Assembly: GCA_963678675.1 (NCBI GenBank)
Contig: OY783193.1
Location: 7,185,394 to 7,249,393 of the forward strand
Source of the DNA: Xiphydria camelus
Taxonomy: Eukaryota > Arthropoda > Insecta > Hymenoptera > Xiphydriidae
DNA length: 64,000 bases
Reading direction: 5' to 3'
The position numbers and the translations under genes are program-made. Positions 33,895 to 44,951 of the stretch are shown here, one piece after another (within the stretch, counting starts at the first letter, position 1; each line of letters starts with the position of its first letter). The notes under the pieces are model-generated. The model did not search any database and was not told the origin of the DNA. It was given only the letters and a program-made list of their open reading frames with translations.

Positions 33895-36800
33895 GAAAGC
33901 TATCTTGAGATCTGACTACGAATAGGATAAATTATAGCGTTTAAATATTTTGTATGGTGGTTTTATAAAATTTTAATTAATTTTCAATGCTTTAGAATAT
34001 CTCCATGCATTACTAAAGTTACGTACCGAGGACAAATATTGCTTGTTGTAAATAAACCTATAATACGTTTACCTGTTATCTGATAAATCTCCAACCATTT
34101 AGACGATAAAGGGCACATAAGCATTCAATTATCCTCGAGCCAAATAAAAGAGGCTAACGAGTAATTTCCATCCAAGACGAACGAAAATCTGAATTCCACC
34201 CGGCCGACCAACCCGAGACTGCATCTACTCGCTCGCTCGACCCGCAACAACTGCGCTGATAATTCCTGTTAAAAATTACACGACCCGTCACCTGTTGCAT
34301 CGCGCAATATCAAAGTCGGCCGCGGTTCGCTTTACTTAATCCCCGAGCTAAAGAGCGCGTAGCTCGAGTGTCGGACGGAGCGACACATTAACGCGCAAAA
34401 TTGTAACGCGGGACGTTTAAGGGGTCGCGGCTCCGATATAGTCAGACGGAGAAAAACTACCGCGCGCAGCAGGTGTATTATTTTTTCTCTTTCTCTCCAG
34501 CGCACGATGCACCGGTAATTGCAATCGCCGTTGGAAGTCTCCTCATTCGTTCGTACCCGTTAATCGCGCGCTCGGTTCACCCTCCGAAGCCGGGGGTTGC
34601 TCACGAGAGCGGAGACGCGATAAAATTCACGTCTGCCGCACTGGTTATCGATCATCGGGCAAACTCATCGAGCAAGAGACGAAAACGACGCCGTTACGCG
34701 GCAATCTCGCCACACCTGATTCCGCCTGCTTCATTTCGCGCCCTAACCGCGACGTTTTCGCGCGCAGCCCCACCCTCCTGCACCCACCCCCCGCCGCCAC
34801 AACTTAGCTCGCGCGCGAGATCCACTTCTCTTCCCTTCAATCAGGCTTTTCCATATTTATGCGCGGGCGGCACTTCTCGGAAATTTTCCAGAGTTTAAAG
34901 CGGACTACATTATCATAATCTGTCGGGAGGTGCCGCGCGCGCGGTGTTCGGCGTGCCGTGGCGCGGAGAATTCCTAAGGGGGAGAGAGACGGGGGAAGAG
35001 AGGGCTTTGATCTAGTTTCTCGGTAATCGCAATAGCGCCACTGGCGTTAAACTTCGGTTAGAACGTAGTTGGTACGACGTGAAGCCGTCGACGCTGCGAG
35101 ACTCCAGGATGGACAAATGAGGGGTGAGTTTCATTGGATACTTTTGTGAGAGAGAGAACCTATTTCTCAATGAATAGATTTTAGAAATTTTTTAACTTTA
35201 GGCGTGAAGTATGAGTGAAGTTTGATCGACTATAATAAAACGTAGGCTTTTAGTGGATAGAGAATATTATTATAGAAAAATCTAAAATTAGATTAGATTC
35301 CACTAGACATCGTGCAAAAAACTTCTCGATTCCTTTCAATAATTAACGTCTCACTGTCAAACGTTTTTCTAGAAATTCAGGCTTCGGTAGACTGATTAAA
35401 TTTCCAACAAACGTTATGTATAGAATCGATGGAATCATATTTAGATGAAATTAATATAGGTACTCGCGTCTCGATGAAGAAGAAAAATATTTAAACATTC
35501 GCAGAGCAAGGTGAATCGATCGAAGTAAACTGAACATAAATTAAATTCGTCCCTCGGCTTTCCCTCTTTTTCCGATATACCGCGGCACGAGTCATAAAAT
35601 CTTTCGCATCTGTACGTACTGCAGTCGCTGCGCGGCAGCCAATTCACGGCAATCCGAAGCGTTCGAGATTTTTCAACCTGCGAGACGCGCGGTGCGGCGG
35701 CTGCCGCATCGATGCGTGCACGTCCGGGCGTACAGAGGCAAGCTCGAATTATTTGCGCACGGTGAAATATTCAGTGCATCGCTTTGCAACCATTTCCGAA
35801 GGCGCGCACGGCGCCCCGTCGTACCGAATATAGGCGAACGCGTTTTGCCTCTGTGTGTGCGTTTAATATATTTTATGGAATTCCACGGATGAATTGCGAA
35901 ATCGTACGCCTCGCTTCGCTCCGACTATCGCCCCTTTCGCCGTATCCCAACCCCCTCGACTCGCTCGGTTCCCTTCAGACGGGATTCGGTGCCCTTGACG
36001 CGAACTCCGCACCTGCCGACGTAGCGCGCGGCTGTGTCAATCCTTGTAATGAATTCCAGGCGCGATGCGTGCAGACGAACGTGTCGCCGTGAAGCGCGCG
36101 TGTCTCTTCGCGTGAGTGAATTTGTACTGTGGGTGCGCACCCGTGGGGATTTAACGGGGCTAGAATTTAACGCGGCAGTGTCGGACAGGCATTTGTCTCG
36201 CGGTCGATTGAATCTAAAATAGTGAAATGAACAGCGTCGGTATTGTTTCAGGTTTAGGCAGTGGTGCCTGAATAAACTTCCAAACCAGATTGCACCTTTT
36301 AGTATCTATGTATTTTCATGGAAAGATTTTAGTTTCTCTTTCCTCTCCTCAAAATTCTCCATTTTTATTATGACAGAGAAAATACTCCACAACTTTGTAG
36401 TTTACTTAAAAATGCGCGTTTTAAGAGCAATTTTTTAACTCCAAGTCATTTTTAGTACAATATACATAGGCGTATGAGAAAGACAGAAAAAGAAATAATT
36501 ATATAATGAGAAAGTAATAAAATACTAATCGTTTTCGAAACGAAATGAAACACTAATAGAAGATAGCAGATCAAGAGCTTCAGTTGTTCTTTATTTTTAC
36601 ATCTCCTATAAAAATAGCAAGGCGCAAATATGACCCTCGACATGTATTCAATACATCAATACGCATGTTCGAGTAACCATATATCACTCCGAAGACTACT
36701 TCGAAGTATTCCAAGCTAATAACGCGCGGTTCTACACAGCGGTATCCCGAGTCTCCAACCCTTTCATCATTATCTTAATGCGATAGTGCAAGGTCTAGTA

Positions 36801-37290
36801 CCGTCTGACCCGCTCTCACTTTAACGAGATTAGCATAATACCGCGAAGCCCTTCTCAGAAGTCTGGGCCCTCCTCGACTGTCAGGGATCCACCTCCGGAG
36901 TTGTACTTACCTACCTGCCTACGTGGATATACTTCGGGGCTCTCTCTCTCTCTCTCTCAGTCTCTCTCCCTCTCTCGCTACGTTTCTCTATATACATATT
37001 GTTACCTAGAGACGGTCGAGAGGAATATACTTAGACGTAATTCGGAGGAGTTAATAGGATCTCCCTCTTCCCGTCCAACCTCTCCTTATCTTCAATGCTC
37101 TACTCCCCGAAGATCGACGTATGGGGGAGATTCGACTGATATACGGAATAGCACGGATTTGCTTCTTCGTTCGAACAGCGACGTGGAAGGGGTGGCATTG
37201 TATACTTACGATAGAGATTTCTTAAGTTTCACACCATCGCAAAAAAATAATTCAAGCCGAAAAGATAATCAGTTAAACTTTTCTCAGTTA
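33895..37290. other. Non-coding stretch with a long CpG-rich island
   Basis: 34200-36230 is clearly GC/CpG-rich, with NotI-like and CGCGCG phrases, and carries low-complexity frames on both strands (e.g. 34473-34898, Pro/Ser/Arg-rich). It could be a promoter or first exon of a neighbouring gene, but no coding signature was found. A CT dinucleotide run is at 36939-36976. Confidence 0.4.
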
Positions 37291-37666
37291 TACACTGAAA
37301 AAAATCTTTAGTTTTAACAGCAATACATTTCTGGCTGAGACTTTCTAGCCATTCCCCCCTAAAAATATTTTTATTACAGTAATTCTATTAGTTGTATTTG
37401 AGATACAGCATTGCTATGTTAGCAGTCCAAGTATTGCTAACAGATATGTTTGATGCAGCAATATGGCATCTGATTACTTAATATACTAGAAAGGTTATCC
37501 TAAGCAGATGACGTATTCTTACCCCAACTATATGATTATACGTAATATAGGTATATAGGTATAGTTAGCTGGACTATAAAACGTATGTTTACACCAACTG
37601 TAAACTTATGTGTAGTGTGACTGAACGGTATGGCTGGGTGGACTATACTGGATGCTTCGCGCAGTT

Positions 37667-37784
37667 CCACACAGTTGCAGGGACCCCTTCGGCCGGGCTT
37701 GGTCGGTATTCGAGCAATTTTTACCGGTAGAAGTGGCTCCAATACCGACCAAGCCCGGCCGAAGAGGTCCCTGCAACTGTGCGG
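37667..37784. repeat. Long hairpin, 44-base arms with two mismatches
   Basis: 37667-37710 (CCACACAGTTGCAGGGACCC ... GGTCGGTATT) is complementary to 37741-37784 at 42 of 44 positions, around a 30-base loop that includes ACCGGTAGAAG. A weaker extension continues on both sides. The same ACCGGTAGAAG phrase recurs at 37810. Confidence 0.9.
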
Positions 37785-37927
37785 TTCTGTGCCCGAGGCA
37801 TACAAAATACCGGTAGAAGTCGAGTCGGTACCCCGATAGCAAATTAAATATTTATTTAAATATTTTTGCCGAGATATCTCAGTGTTGCATTATATAAAGG
37901 CCTGTTTTAGCTAAGACCACTTGAAGA

Positions 37928-38134
37928 GTCGGTGGCGCAATTGGTAGAATGCGAGCATTCCCAGTCTCGAAGCATCTCATCTAAGGAACGCAGGTTCAAA
38001 TCCCGGTGTGGGCCCCGCGACATTGCACTTTCTCGTCGCGGGATCACCCGAGCTCCACACACCTCCGGATTTCTAGCCAAACCTGGGGATGGTGCGTAAA
38101 TGCATTTCCCCTTCTATAAAAAAAAAAAAAAAAA
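37928..38134 (+). mobile_element. tRNA-derived SINE with poly(A) tail
   Basis: The head contains a Pol III A box (GTGGCGCAATTGGTAG, 37932-37947) and a B box (GGTTCAAATCC, 37993-38003) at tRNA-like spacing. An unrelated body follows, then a run of 17 A (38118-38134). It does not fold as a complete tRNA cloverleaf with a matching acceptor stem, so it is a SINE rather than a tRNA gene. No clean target duplication was seen. Confidence 0.75.
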
Positions 38135-38235
38135 TCGAATCCCGGAAGGGTTGGAAAAAAAACCGACACCCCAGTAGGCGGTTTGGCAGGCGGCAGGATA
38201 GGCGTGCGCGCCCCCTTTTTGCAAAATCCTACTTT

Positions 38236-38433
38236 CAATTTAGCAATACGGTATAGCTGACACAGCTATACTGCTTGTCTAAACGAACCAAAATTCCCGC
38301 GCAATTTAGCAATACGGTATAGCTGACACAGCTATACTACTTGTCTAGATGAACCAGAATTTCCGTGCAATTTAGCGATACGGTACAGCTTACGTAGGCA
38401 TACTGCACGTCTAAATCAATCAGAATAAATAAC
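38236..38433 (+). repeat. Tandem array, 3 x 66 bp
   Basis: Units start at 38236, 38302 and 38368, each CAATTTAGC(A/G)ATACGGTA. Each contains the small palindrome AGTATAGCTG / CAGCTATACT or a degraded version. The first two units are nearly identical; the third is more diverged. Confidence 0.9.
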
Positions 38434-38617
38434 TGGCTCAACAGTACAGCGCAGCTTGACACAAACATCACGATATTGTTACTTTAAACATATTATCTTA
38501 GCCATACTCGGCTGGCTGTCTTAAGAAAACTTCTGGCTGTGGCTACGGTGGCTAGAAATTCTGGTTGGTTCAGCCAGAATTATTGCTCAATTCCCTGAAA
38601 ATTTTTTTCAGTGTAGG

Positions 38618-38854
38618 TACACGAGGAGAAGAGTATATCGATCATTGTTATACTGGATAAGAGATTTGACATTTTGGGGAAAGCATTGTGTTTATTGCTT
38701 TACGGTATGACAATAGTTGGCATACGTCTAATAAACTTAACTAAATGTATGTCAATTGTTGTCATACAGTGAAACAATGAACGCGATATTCTCCCTAAAA
38801 TGTCAAATCTGTTATCCAGTATAACAGTGATTGGTATACTCTTCTCTCCGTGTA
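38618..38854. mobile_element. 237-bp hairpin element abutting the 1.3-kb element
   Basis: TACACGAGGAGAAGAGTATA pairs with TATACTCTTCTCTCCGTGTA. Inner arms TTATACTGGATAAGAGATTTGACATTTT and complement are near perfect. It begins two bases after the previous element ends. Confidence 0.85.
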
Positions 38855-39933
38855 AGTCTCGCAATATTCGAAGTATGTACATGGAAAGACTGATACCGGT
38901 AAATTTTACTATATTTACAATATAAGAGGTAGGTACGCATAAGGGTTTCTGTTGTACTGAAAAACTATTTTTCCTCAGAAACTAATAAATTGTAATGTAA
39001 ACTATTACGATTTAATATGTTCAACAGAAAAATTAGTGTACCGCACTGTAAAAACATCCGAAAATCCTCACGTGTACTCTTTTATCGTAAATCCGATAAA
39101 ATTTACTGGTATCAGCCCTTCCGTGTACATTCTACCGACGGACGACCAAGCAGAAATTGTTACAGGGAATGCTCACCATAATCCGGCGTATCTCGACGTA
39201 TACTTCGACGGTGAGAGAGAGAGAGCCACGATTAAAATCTACGCGAAGTTAGCGTTGGTTTATCCCTGTAACTACGTGTACCGGCGCAAATCTCATCCAT
39301 CAAGCAAAATGAAGCGACAATTTATTACAGCGAAGCGACAGGCCGCGCTGACGGGGTCGCCGCTTCAAACGGGAGCTCTCGTGGTCCTTTTAATAAGTTC
39401 ATAATAAGGGTGGTAATAATGTCACGACAATGTGTGCGCCCGAGCAATTTGTTGACTGAACGATCACTGCAGGGTTACGAAAAGCGAGAGGGAGAAACAG
39501 AGTGTGAAGGCGAGACATCCACCCCTCGCTGCCTACGCTGAACATTTTCAGAGGAAACCGCGTAAGGGCGCGGCGCGTACATAAGCCCGCGGGCTAAGCA
39601 ACAACGACGCCGCGCGTTGTACCGCGTGCGAGCGCGAAACTAAATATTCATGCGGGAGAAACGCGAGGAATTATTATCACTGAGAAATTGGTGCGGGGTC
39701 GAGGTGTGAGTAGCTCTCGTCGACGCGTCGCTCGTTAGAGGGCTCCCCCCTTCTTTTTTTACGCGAGTTTTCAAACCCTCCGGAATACGAAACGACATCG
39801 AATGGAGATACGACAGCTGGGAACAAAATATAAAACGTTCTTATCGCGGTAGAAATGCGTGCGGATTGCGTATCGTTGAGGGTGGTCCTTCCCCCTTGCC
39901 CCTCGGCGTTTTATCCGCATCGCGAGAAATATA
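38855..39933. other. Non-coding spacer
   Basis: No gene recognised. The frame 39036-39404 (122 codons) has no family features. 39460-39760 is CpG-rich. Confidence 0.35.
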
Positions 39934-40369
39934 CGGGGTGAGGCATTTAAATTGAGACACATGAATGTCTGTAAAACAATTAACGCATTTTAGAAAGAAA
40001 TATTTCTTTTAAAAGTTATTTGCTTTAGAGCGGGAAAGAGAACTGTGTATTTTATTTTTCAATGTCTACTTAAGATCCACGTTTTCTCTTTAAATTGAAA
40101 AAAGTAAAGAAATAAAAAAACCTTTCAGACAAAAGTCTTTATTTTTACGTATAGATTAAGAATTTGTTAAAAAGAATGTAGGCTTCCAGTTAAAGAAAAA
40201 AAAACGTTTACCTTAAATGTGGCCTTGGAAAAGTCTACTAAATGAAAAATAAAACATACTTAGTTATCTTTCCCCTATAAAGCAAATAACTTTTATAAGA
40301 AACTTTTTTTTTCCTAAAATGCATTATTTTACAGATATTCATGTGTCGCAATTTAAATGTCTCACCCTG
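39934..40369. mobile_element. 436-bp foldback element with CAGGGTGAGACATTT ends and TA duplication
   Basis: It starts CGGGGTGAGGCATTTAAATTG after TA (39932) and ends CAATTTAAATGTCTCACCCTG before TA (40370). The arms are strongly complementary over much of their length (GACACATGAATGTCTGTAAAA / ACAGATATTCATGTGTC). Same family as 24774. Confidence 0.85.
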
Positions 40370-41207
40370 TATATATACATATTTACCGGAGTTCATTCTC
40401 TCCGGTTAATCCGCCCTTGATCCTTGTAATTCGCTCAATTAGAGTCGCGCGTTGCTTGTGCTTTATACAAAGAGGAATTTCTGACTCCTCGGATATCGAG
40501 AAAACTTATTTCTCCTATTACCTTACCGTCGAGGTACCGTCGAACGGAGTGCATACCTTTAATTGGAGTAATGTGATGCGGTTTTCACGGAGAAAAAGGG
40601 AAAGTTATGTAATATCAAAGAAGAACATCGCATTACATGAAATGAAACAATATAAAATAACGCGAGATTAAATTTTCGTCGATTCTCTGCAGGAGGGTTC
40701 CCCTGGATATCCAGGGGATCCCTCAAGTTATACCTATACGAATACGGCATATATAAGTTAAATACTCAAGTGTTCTCGATTCCATCGTCCCTCGCAGATA
40801 CGGAACAATTCACTACTCAACTGTTTTACCACGTCTAGAGGCGAATCGGGGGAAAAAGCTTATCGAAGGAGAAGATACTTTCGAGTAGAAGGGGTATGAG
40901 AAGGAGTGGAGCCTGGGAAAAAAAGGCGAAGGTATGGACATTTGAGGGCCGAATTTCTCGTCGGTGCGCGACGAGACAATACAGAAAATACACTCGACTT
41001 TTTGAGCACCGTTCAGGCCTAAGTAAGCCGTCCGACGCAAATAAGTTTCATCGCACGCGTAGTAGCCTTTTCTCGAGCCACTCAGGCGTCTAACTCCAAC
41101 CCACTTGATTTTGACAATTTCCCTCTTATCTCTTTCTCTTAATTCCCCTTTCTTTTCCTCCCTCCTACATAATTTTAGCCGAGCAACAGTTTGGTAACAA
41201 TTACTAC
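40370..41207. other. Non-coding spacer
   Basis: No gene recognised. A small palindrome CCCCTGGATATCCAGGGG lies at 40699-40716. Confidence 0.35.
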
Positions 41208-41505
41208 CACACCGAGAGAAATAATTGCTGGGGTATCAAGAAAATATTTTGAGAACCAAGAATACACATATGATATTAAAAATCTTTAAGAATACAGTTT
41301 CATGAACGAAGAATATGTATTCCTGATTCAAGAATACCTTTATTGCGACGAGAAATTCTTCCTGCGCGAAAAAAAAACAATTACTCAAGCCTGCCAGATA
41401 TTTTCTTGCACAAAGGAAACCATGGCTTGATCCTGGAACTTTATAGATATCATGTTTTTGATTGAAGAAAATATTTTATTATCAACAATTATTTCTTTCG
41501 GTGCA
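41208..41505. mobile_element. Hairpin element, shared-end superfamily, ATAATTGCTGG core
   Basis: CACACCGAGAGAAATAATTGCTG pairs with ACAATTATTTCTTTCGGTGCA. The interior shares AAGAATAC, CAAGAAATTCTT and AGCCTGCCAGATATTTTCTTG with 42208, 60477 and 63402. Confidence 0.8.
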
Positions 41506-42207
41506 ACTGATTGCTAAATAAAATAGAAAAGTACAGCAAACCGAGTTCGGTACTATTCAACTTTAAGAAAAAAACGATTTTTTTTACAGGGGGGCACTTA
41601 TTTTCTCCTTCATTTTTTCTTCGGCGTGAGTTTCGAGCTGCTGATTATCACTTGTAAAAAATCCCGCGAAATGTGCGGAAGAGAAGATAAGGTTTTGGCG
41701 AATGAACGTTATACCTTTCCGAAATAACGAGACTAAAGAGGGAATCGATCTTCGACGGTTCCGCAACGAAGTAACGCCGATTGAACGGCGTAAAAGAACC
41801 ATCATTTGGAGTATCCTCGCGTGTTCTCCGTTTGTATTTACTACCCACTTCGTTCACGCCACACATTATTCGCTCGAGTACCTGATATAGATACGACGGC
41901 GTTTGGAAGTGCGGAAGGTACTTTGTCCCCGGGACAAAATGACTCGGAAGTGACGAGGTCGTATAATCCACAGCTCCTCGGTTGGATGATATTTCACGAC
42001 ATAGCAGGAGCGAAACGACAATATGCTACCGGCTGCAGCGATGCTTAGCTAATATAGTCCACCACTCGAACTACAGCTGCGGTAACGACAATAATAACTT
42101 TTCATTGTAGTTACCCAGATAAAAGTGGATCTCTACACGCTTTATTTCTCTATCATAAGATTTTCTGGACTTAACGAAACGCGGACTTCTACTTCCTGCA
42201 TTCAAGC
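41506..42207. other. Non-coding spacer
   Basis: No gene recognised. Overlapping frames at 41584-42048 on both strands have no domain. Confidence 0.35.
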
Positions 42208-42446
42208 TACACTGAGAAAAATAATTGCCGGAGTCGAAAAAATATTTCTTGAATCAAGAACATATGACCTTAAAAATGTATCAAATGACAGAATTTTGGT
42301 CGAAAAATCTATATCATTGATCTATCAAATATTTTCGATCCTACGAATTATTTTCTTGCACAAAGAAAACTATAGATTGATCCCGGAATTATATCATATT
42401 GTTAATTAAAGAAGCAAATTTTTTGACGTCAACAATTCTCTGTGTA
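42208..42446. mobile_element. Hairpin element, ATAATTGCCGG core
   Basis: It starts TACACTGAGAAAAATAATTGC and ends GTCAACAATTCTCTGTGTA. The interior carries TTGAATCAAGAACATATGA and TATAGATTGATCCCGG as in its relatives. The middle is shorter than in 41208 and 60477. Confidence 0.75.
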
Positions 42447-43334
42447 TGCGACGTGAAGGAAATAGCACCAGAATTCAAGTGATAATTTTTAGTGATTATT
42501 TCACTAATTAATAAACATAGTTTGATTTATATATACCGATAATTTAATTGTCGGCTCCAAGAATAAGAGTGCCTTAACTCCATACGATTCTTACTTCGTC
42601 GGCTGATATAACTAAACTAGGTAAAAAAATGGCGTTAATTTTTAACACTATTTCACCCCTGTACCACACTGGTGCCATTATTATCCAGCACTGAAATATG
42701 TAGTCTATATAAAACCGCATCGCAGAATTGTGTACAGCGTATTAATCGCACAGGGTGGGTAATATTTTTAGTCCTACACCACCTGTCTAAAATTCGCACT
42801 ACGCGCAGCACATGTCTCTCGAATACACCAAATGACATCGAGCATGTGGAAGTGTATTATTAGACCACCTCAAAGATATCCCGGACGAGTCGAAAGTTAT
42901 GGCCGAGAAGCAACTAATTTCCGAGGGGGGAAGAGGTCGGGAGTTTGAGGAGGTAAACGAGATTTAGCCCGGGGTGTTCTCTTTTATAATGAAGACCGAT
43001 GACAACCGGGGGTTCGCGGGCCGGGGTGTGAAGAGGGCGTCGTAAGTTGTTGGTCGGGGAGCAGCGGGGCTACTATAGGCGAGACCATTCATCCTGATTA
43101 GATGCGGCCTCCCGCGGGGACAAGTCAGGAATCTCTCGGTCGACATTCACGAGTTATTCGCCGACCGTCCAGAAAAATGACTGCCGCCGATCCCGTCTCG
43201 AATCTCTTCTATGTCACCGATAAAAATGGTTGCGTTTTCGACACGTCGATGTACTCTCGCTTCGCGGTGCTTGTACCGCGTCGATTGGTGTATTTATAAC
43301 GGCGAGGACGCGACACGTCTCGATGCACGAATGC
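42447..43334. other. Non-coding spacer
   Basis: No gene, repeat or RNA recognised. Confidence 0.35.
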
Positions 43335-43639
43335 TACACGGAAAAAAATGATTTTGCAGTCTCAGCATAGATCTTGCTGAGGACTTTTTGCCACCATGAT
43401 GAAAATATTATCTGCGGCAGAAAAAGATATGTCCCAGTAATGGTAAAAATATTTACTGGGATGGCAAATATTTGTACCGAAAAAAACTTCACTTGCAATT
43501 GCAGTTACACTTGCTCTGTTGTTGGATATATCTTTTGCGGTCACAGGTAATATTTGTGTTATGACGGTAAATAATTTTCAGCAAAACCTAGTATTGATGA
43601 GACTGTAAGACTGTTTATTTATTTTTTCTTTTTCGTGTA
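43335..43639. mobile_element. Hairpin element, ATGATTTTGCAGT core
   Basis: It starts TACACGGAAAAAAATGATTTTG and ends TTTTTTCTTTTTCGTGTA. The inner arms (TTGCTGAGGACTTTTTGCC, GGCAGAAAAAGATATGTCCC) resemble those of 30191-30433. The right TIR is more degraded. Confidence 0.7.
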
Positions 43640-44637
43640 AATTCCCCTGATACCGTCATTACAGTATCGGCAACGCGGCCGCTCGGCGATGCTGGCGAAA
43701 CACCCAAAATGGGATAAAATATGAAGGAGAGAGACAAATAGAGGGGGAGAGAAAGTGACGGCACACATGCGCGTCACGTACACCGTTAAGCGCACCCCCA
43801 AGACGTCGCCCGGGGTTTCGACGTGACGCTTCGGGCCTTAAACGCGCACGCGCGTCGCGGACTTTTCACTTTATCGCCGGGTAAAGTTTTCGCCCTCTCG
43901 CGCGCGCGCGCGAGTCCCGCTTACGCGAAACTTTCATATCGCGTGGGTATACAAGTACGAAACGTTACAAAAACAATAACGTACGGTTGACTTTGAATTT
44001 TCCCGAGGAGCGACTTCGCGTTATCTCGACCCGCGCGCCACCACCGCCTGTATTATTTCCCCCACGGCACTTGCCCTGCCATCCGGCGGCCCTTCTCCCT
44101 CCCAGCCCCTCTCCCCCGTCGCTCTCGAGCGACTGCTGCCGAGTTCTGTTTTCTCTCCTCAACTTTTATTCTTGTTTCCGACAAAAAATTGGCCACGGTG
44201 TTAACTTTCGACGGATTCGAGGGGTGGGAGTGGGAGGGCGAGGACCGCGCCGCCAAGTTTGATGGGATTTTTCCGTGGGCCGGCCCCAAGGCGAAAATGT
44301 CATCCGCACCTTACCGCGATATTACCCGAGTCATCTGTTTTACATATTATTCCGTCGTAATATTTTATCCCCGGGCACATTCGCGCGCGTAACGCCGCGT
44401 TACCGCGTACTATCACGTGCGCGGGACGTTTCGGGACGTCGGGGATATAAATGCAGCATGCATACTGCATATCGGACGTCTCATGCGTGAGCCGAGCCAT
44501 CATCGTATGAATTCGCCTATAAATGGTTTGACGTATTCAGATGAGGCCAATGAAACGTAATCTTTCTGAAAATTGTGTATTCCGAACGGTGACGAAATAT
44601 TACTTTATATTTTTTTTTAACTCAAATATACGCGAAC
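43640..44637. other. Non-coding stretch with a CpG-rich island
   Basis: 43790-44460 is CpG-rich, with a GCGCGCGCGCG run at 43899-43910 and a pyrimidine-rich block at 44040-44160. Frames on both strands there are compositional. No gene recognised. Confidence 0.35.
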
Positions 44638-44951
44638 GTTTTGTTTAATGAACGAATCATTTTATTTACGAATATAGCGCTTGAAAGAAAATTCCGTATG
44701 AAATCTTTTAGAAGTTTGGATAATTAGTTTATTTTCTAGAACCACGGTTTATTGGCACAAAAAGTAATATACAATAGAATGGGGAAAGGGTAGAATAGTA
44801 TGTGAATGTTTTGCTCAATAAACGAATAATTTAATTTATAAATACGGTATTTGAAAGGAAATCCCGAATAAAATCATTTAGAAGCTTCAATAACTCATTT
44901 ATTATAGAACCATGGTTTATTGATATCAAAATGTGATATATAATAGAATGG
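44638..44951. repeat. Direct tandem duplication, period about 170 bp
   Basis: The unit at 44638 (GTTTTGTTTAATGAACGAAT ... ACAATAGAATGGGG) recurs at 44808 (GTTTTGCTCAATAAACGAAT ... ATAATAGAATGGGA) with about 80% identity by eye. Both include CCA(C/T)GGTTTATTG. Non-coding. Confidence 0.8.

Larger units (their letters stand above)
37291..38615. mobile_element. 1.3-kb shared-end element enclosing a hairpin, a SINE and a tandem array
   Basis: The ends TACACTGAAAAAAATCTTTAG and, reversed, TACACTGAAAAAAATTTTCAG are clear. Just inside, CAGCAATACATTTCTGGCTG pairs with CAGCCAGAATTATTGCTC and TTTCTAGCCA with TGGCTAGAAA. The core is filled by the features listed separately at 37667, 37928 and 38236. Confidence 0.75.

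Noticed and set aside
37928..38010. Functional tRNA gene
   Set aside because: Pol III A and B boxes are present, but the acceptor and anticodon stems do not close properly and a body plus poly(A) tail follows, so it is called a SINE.
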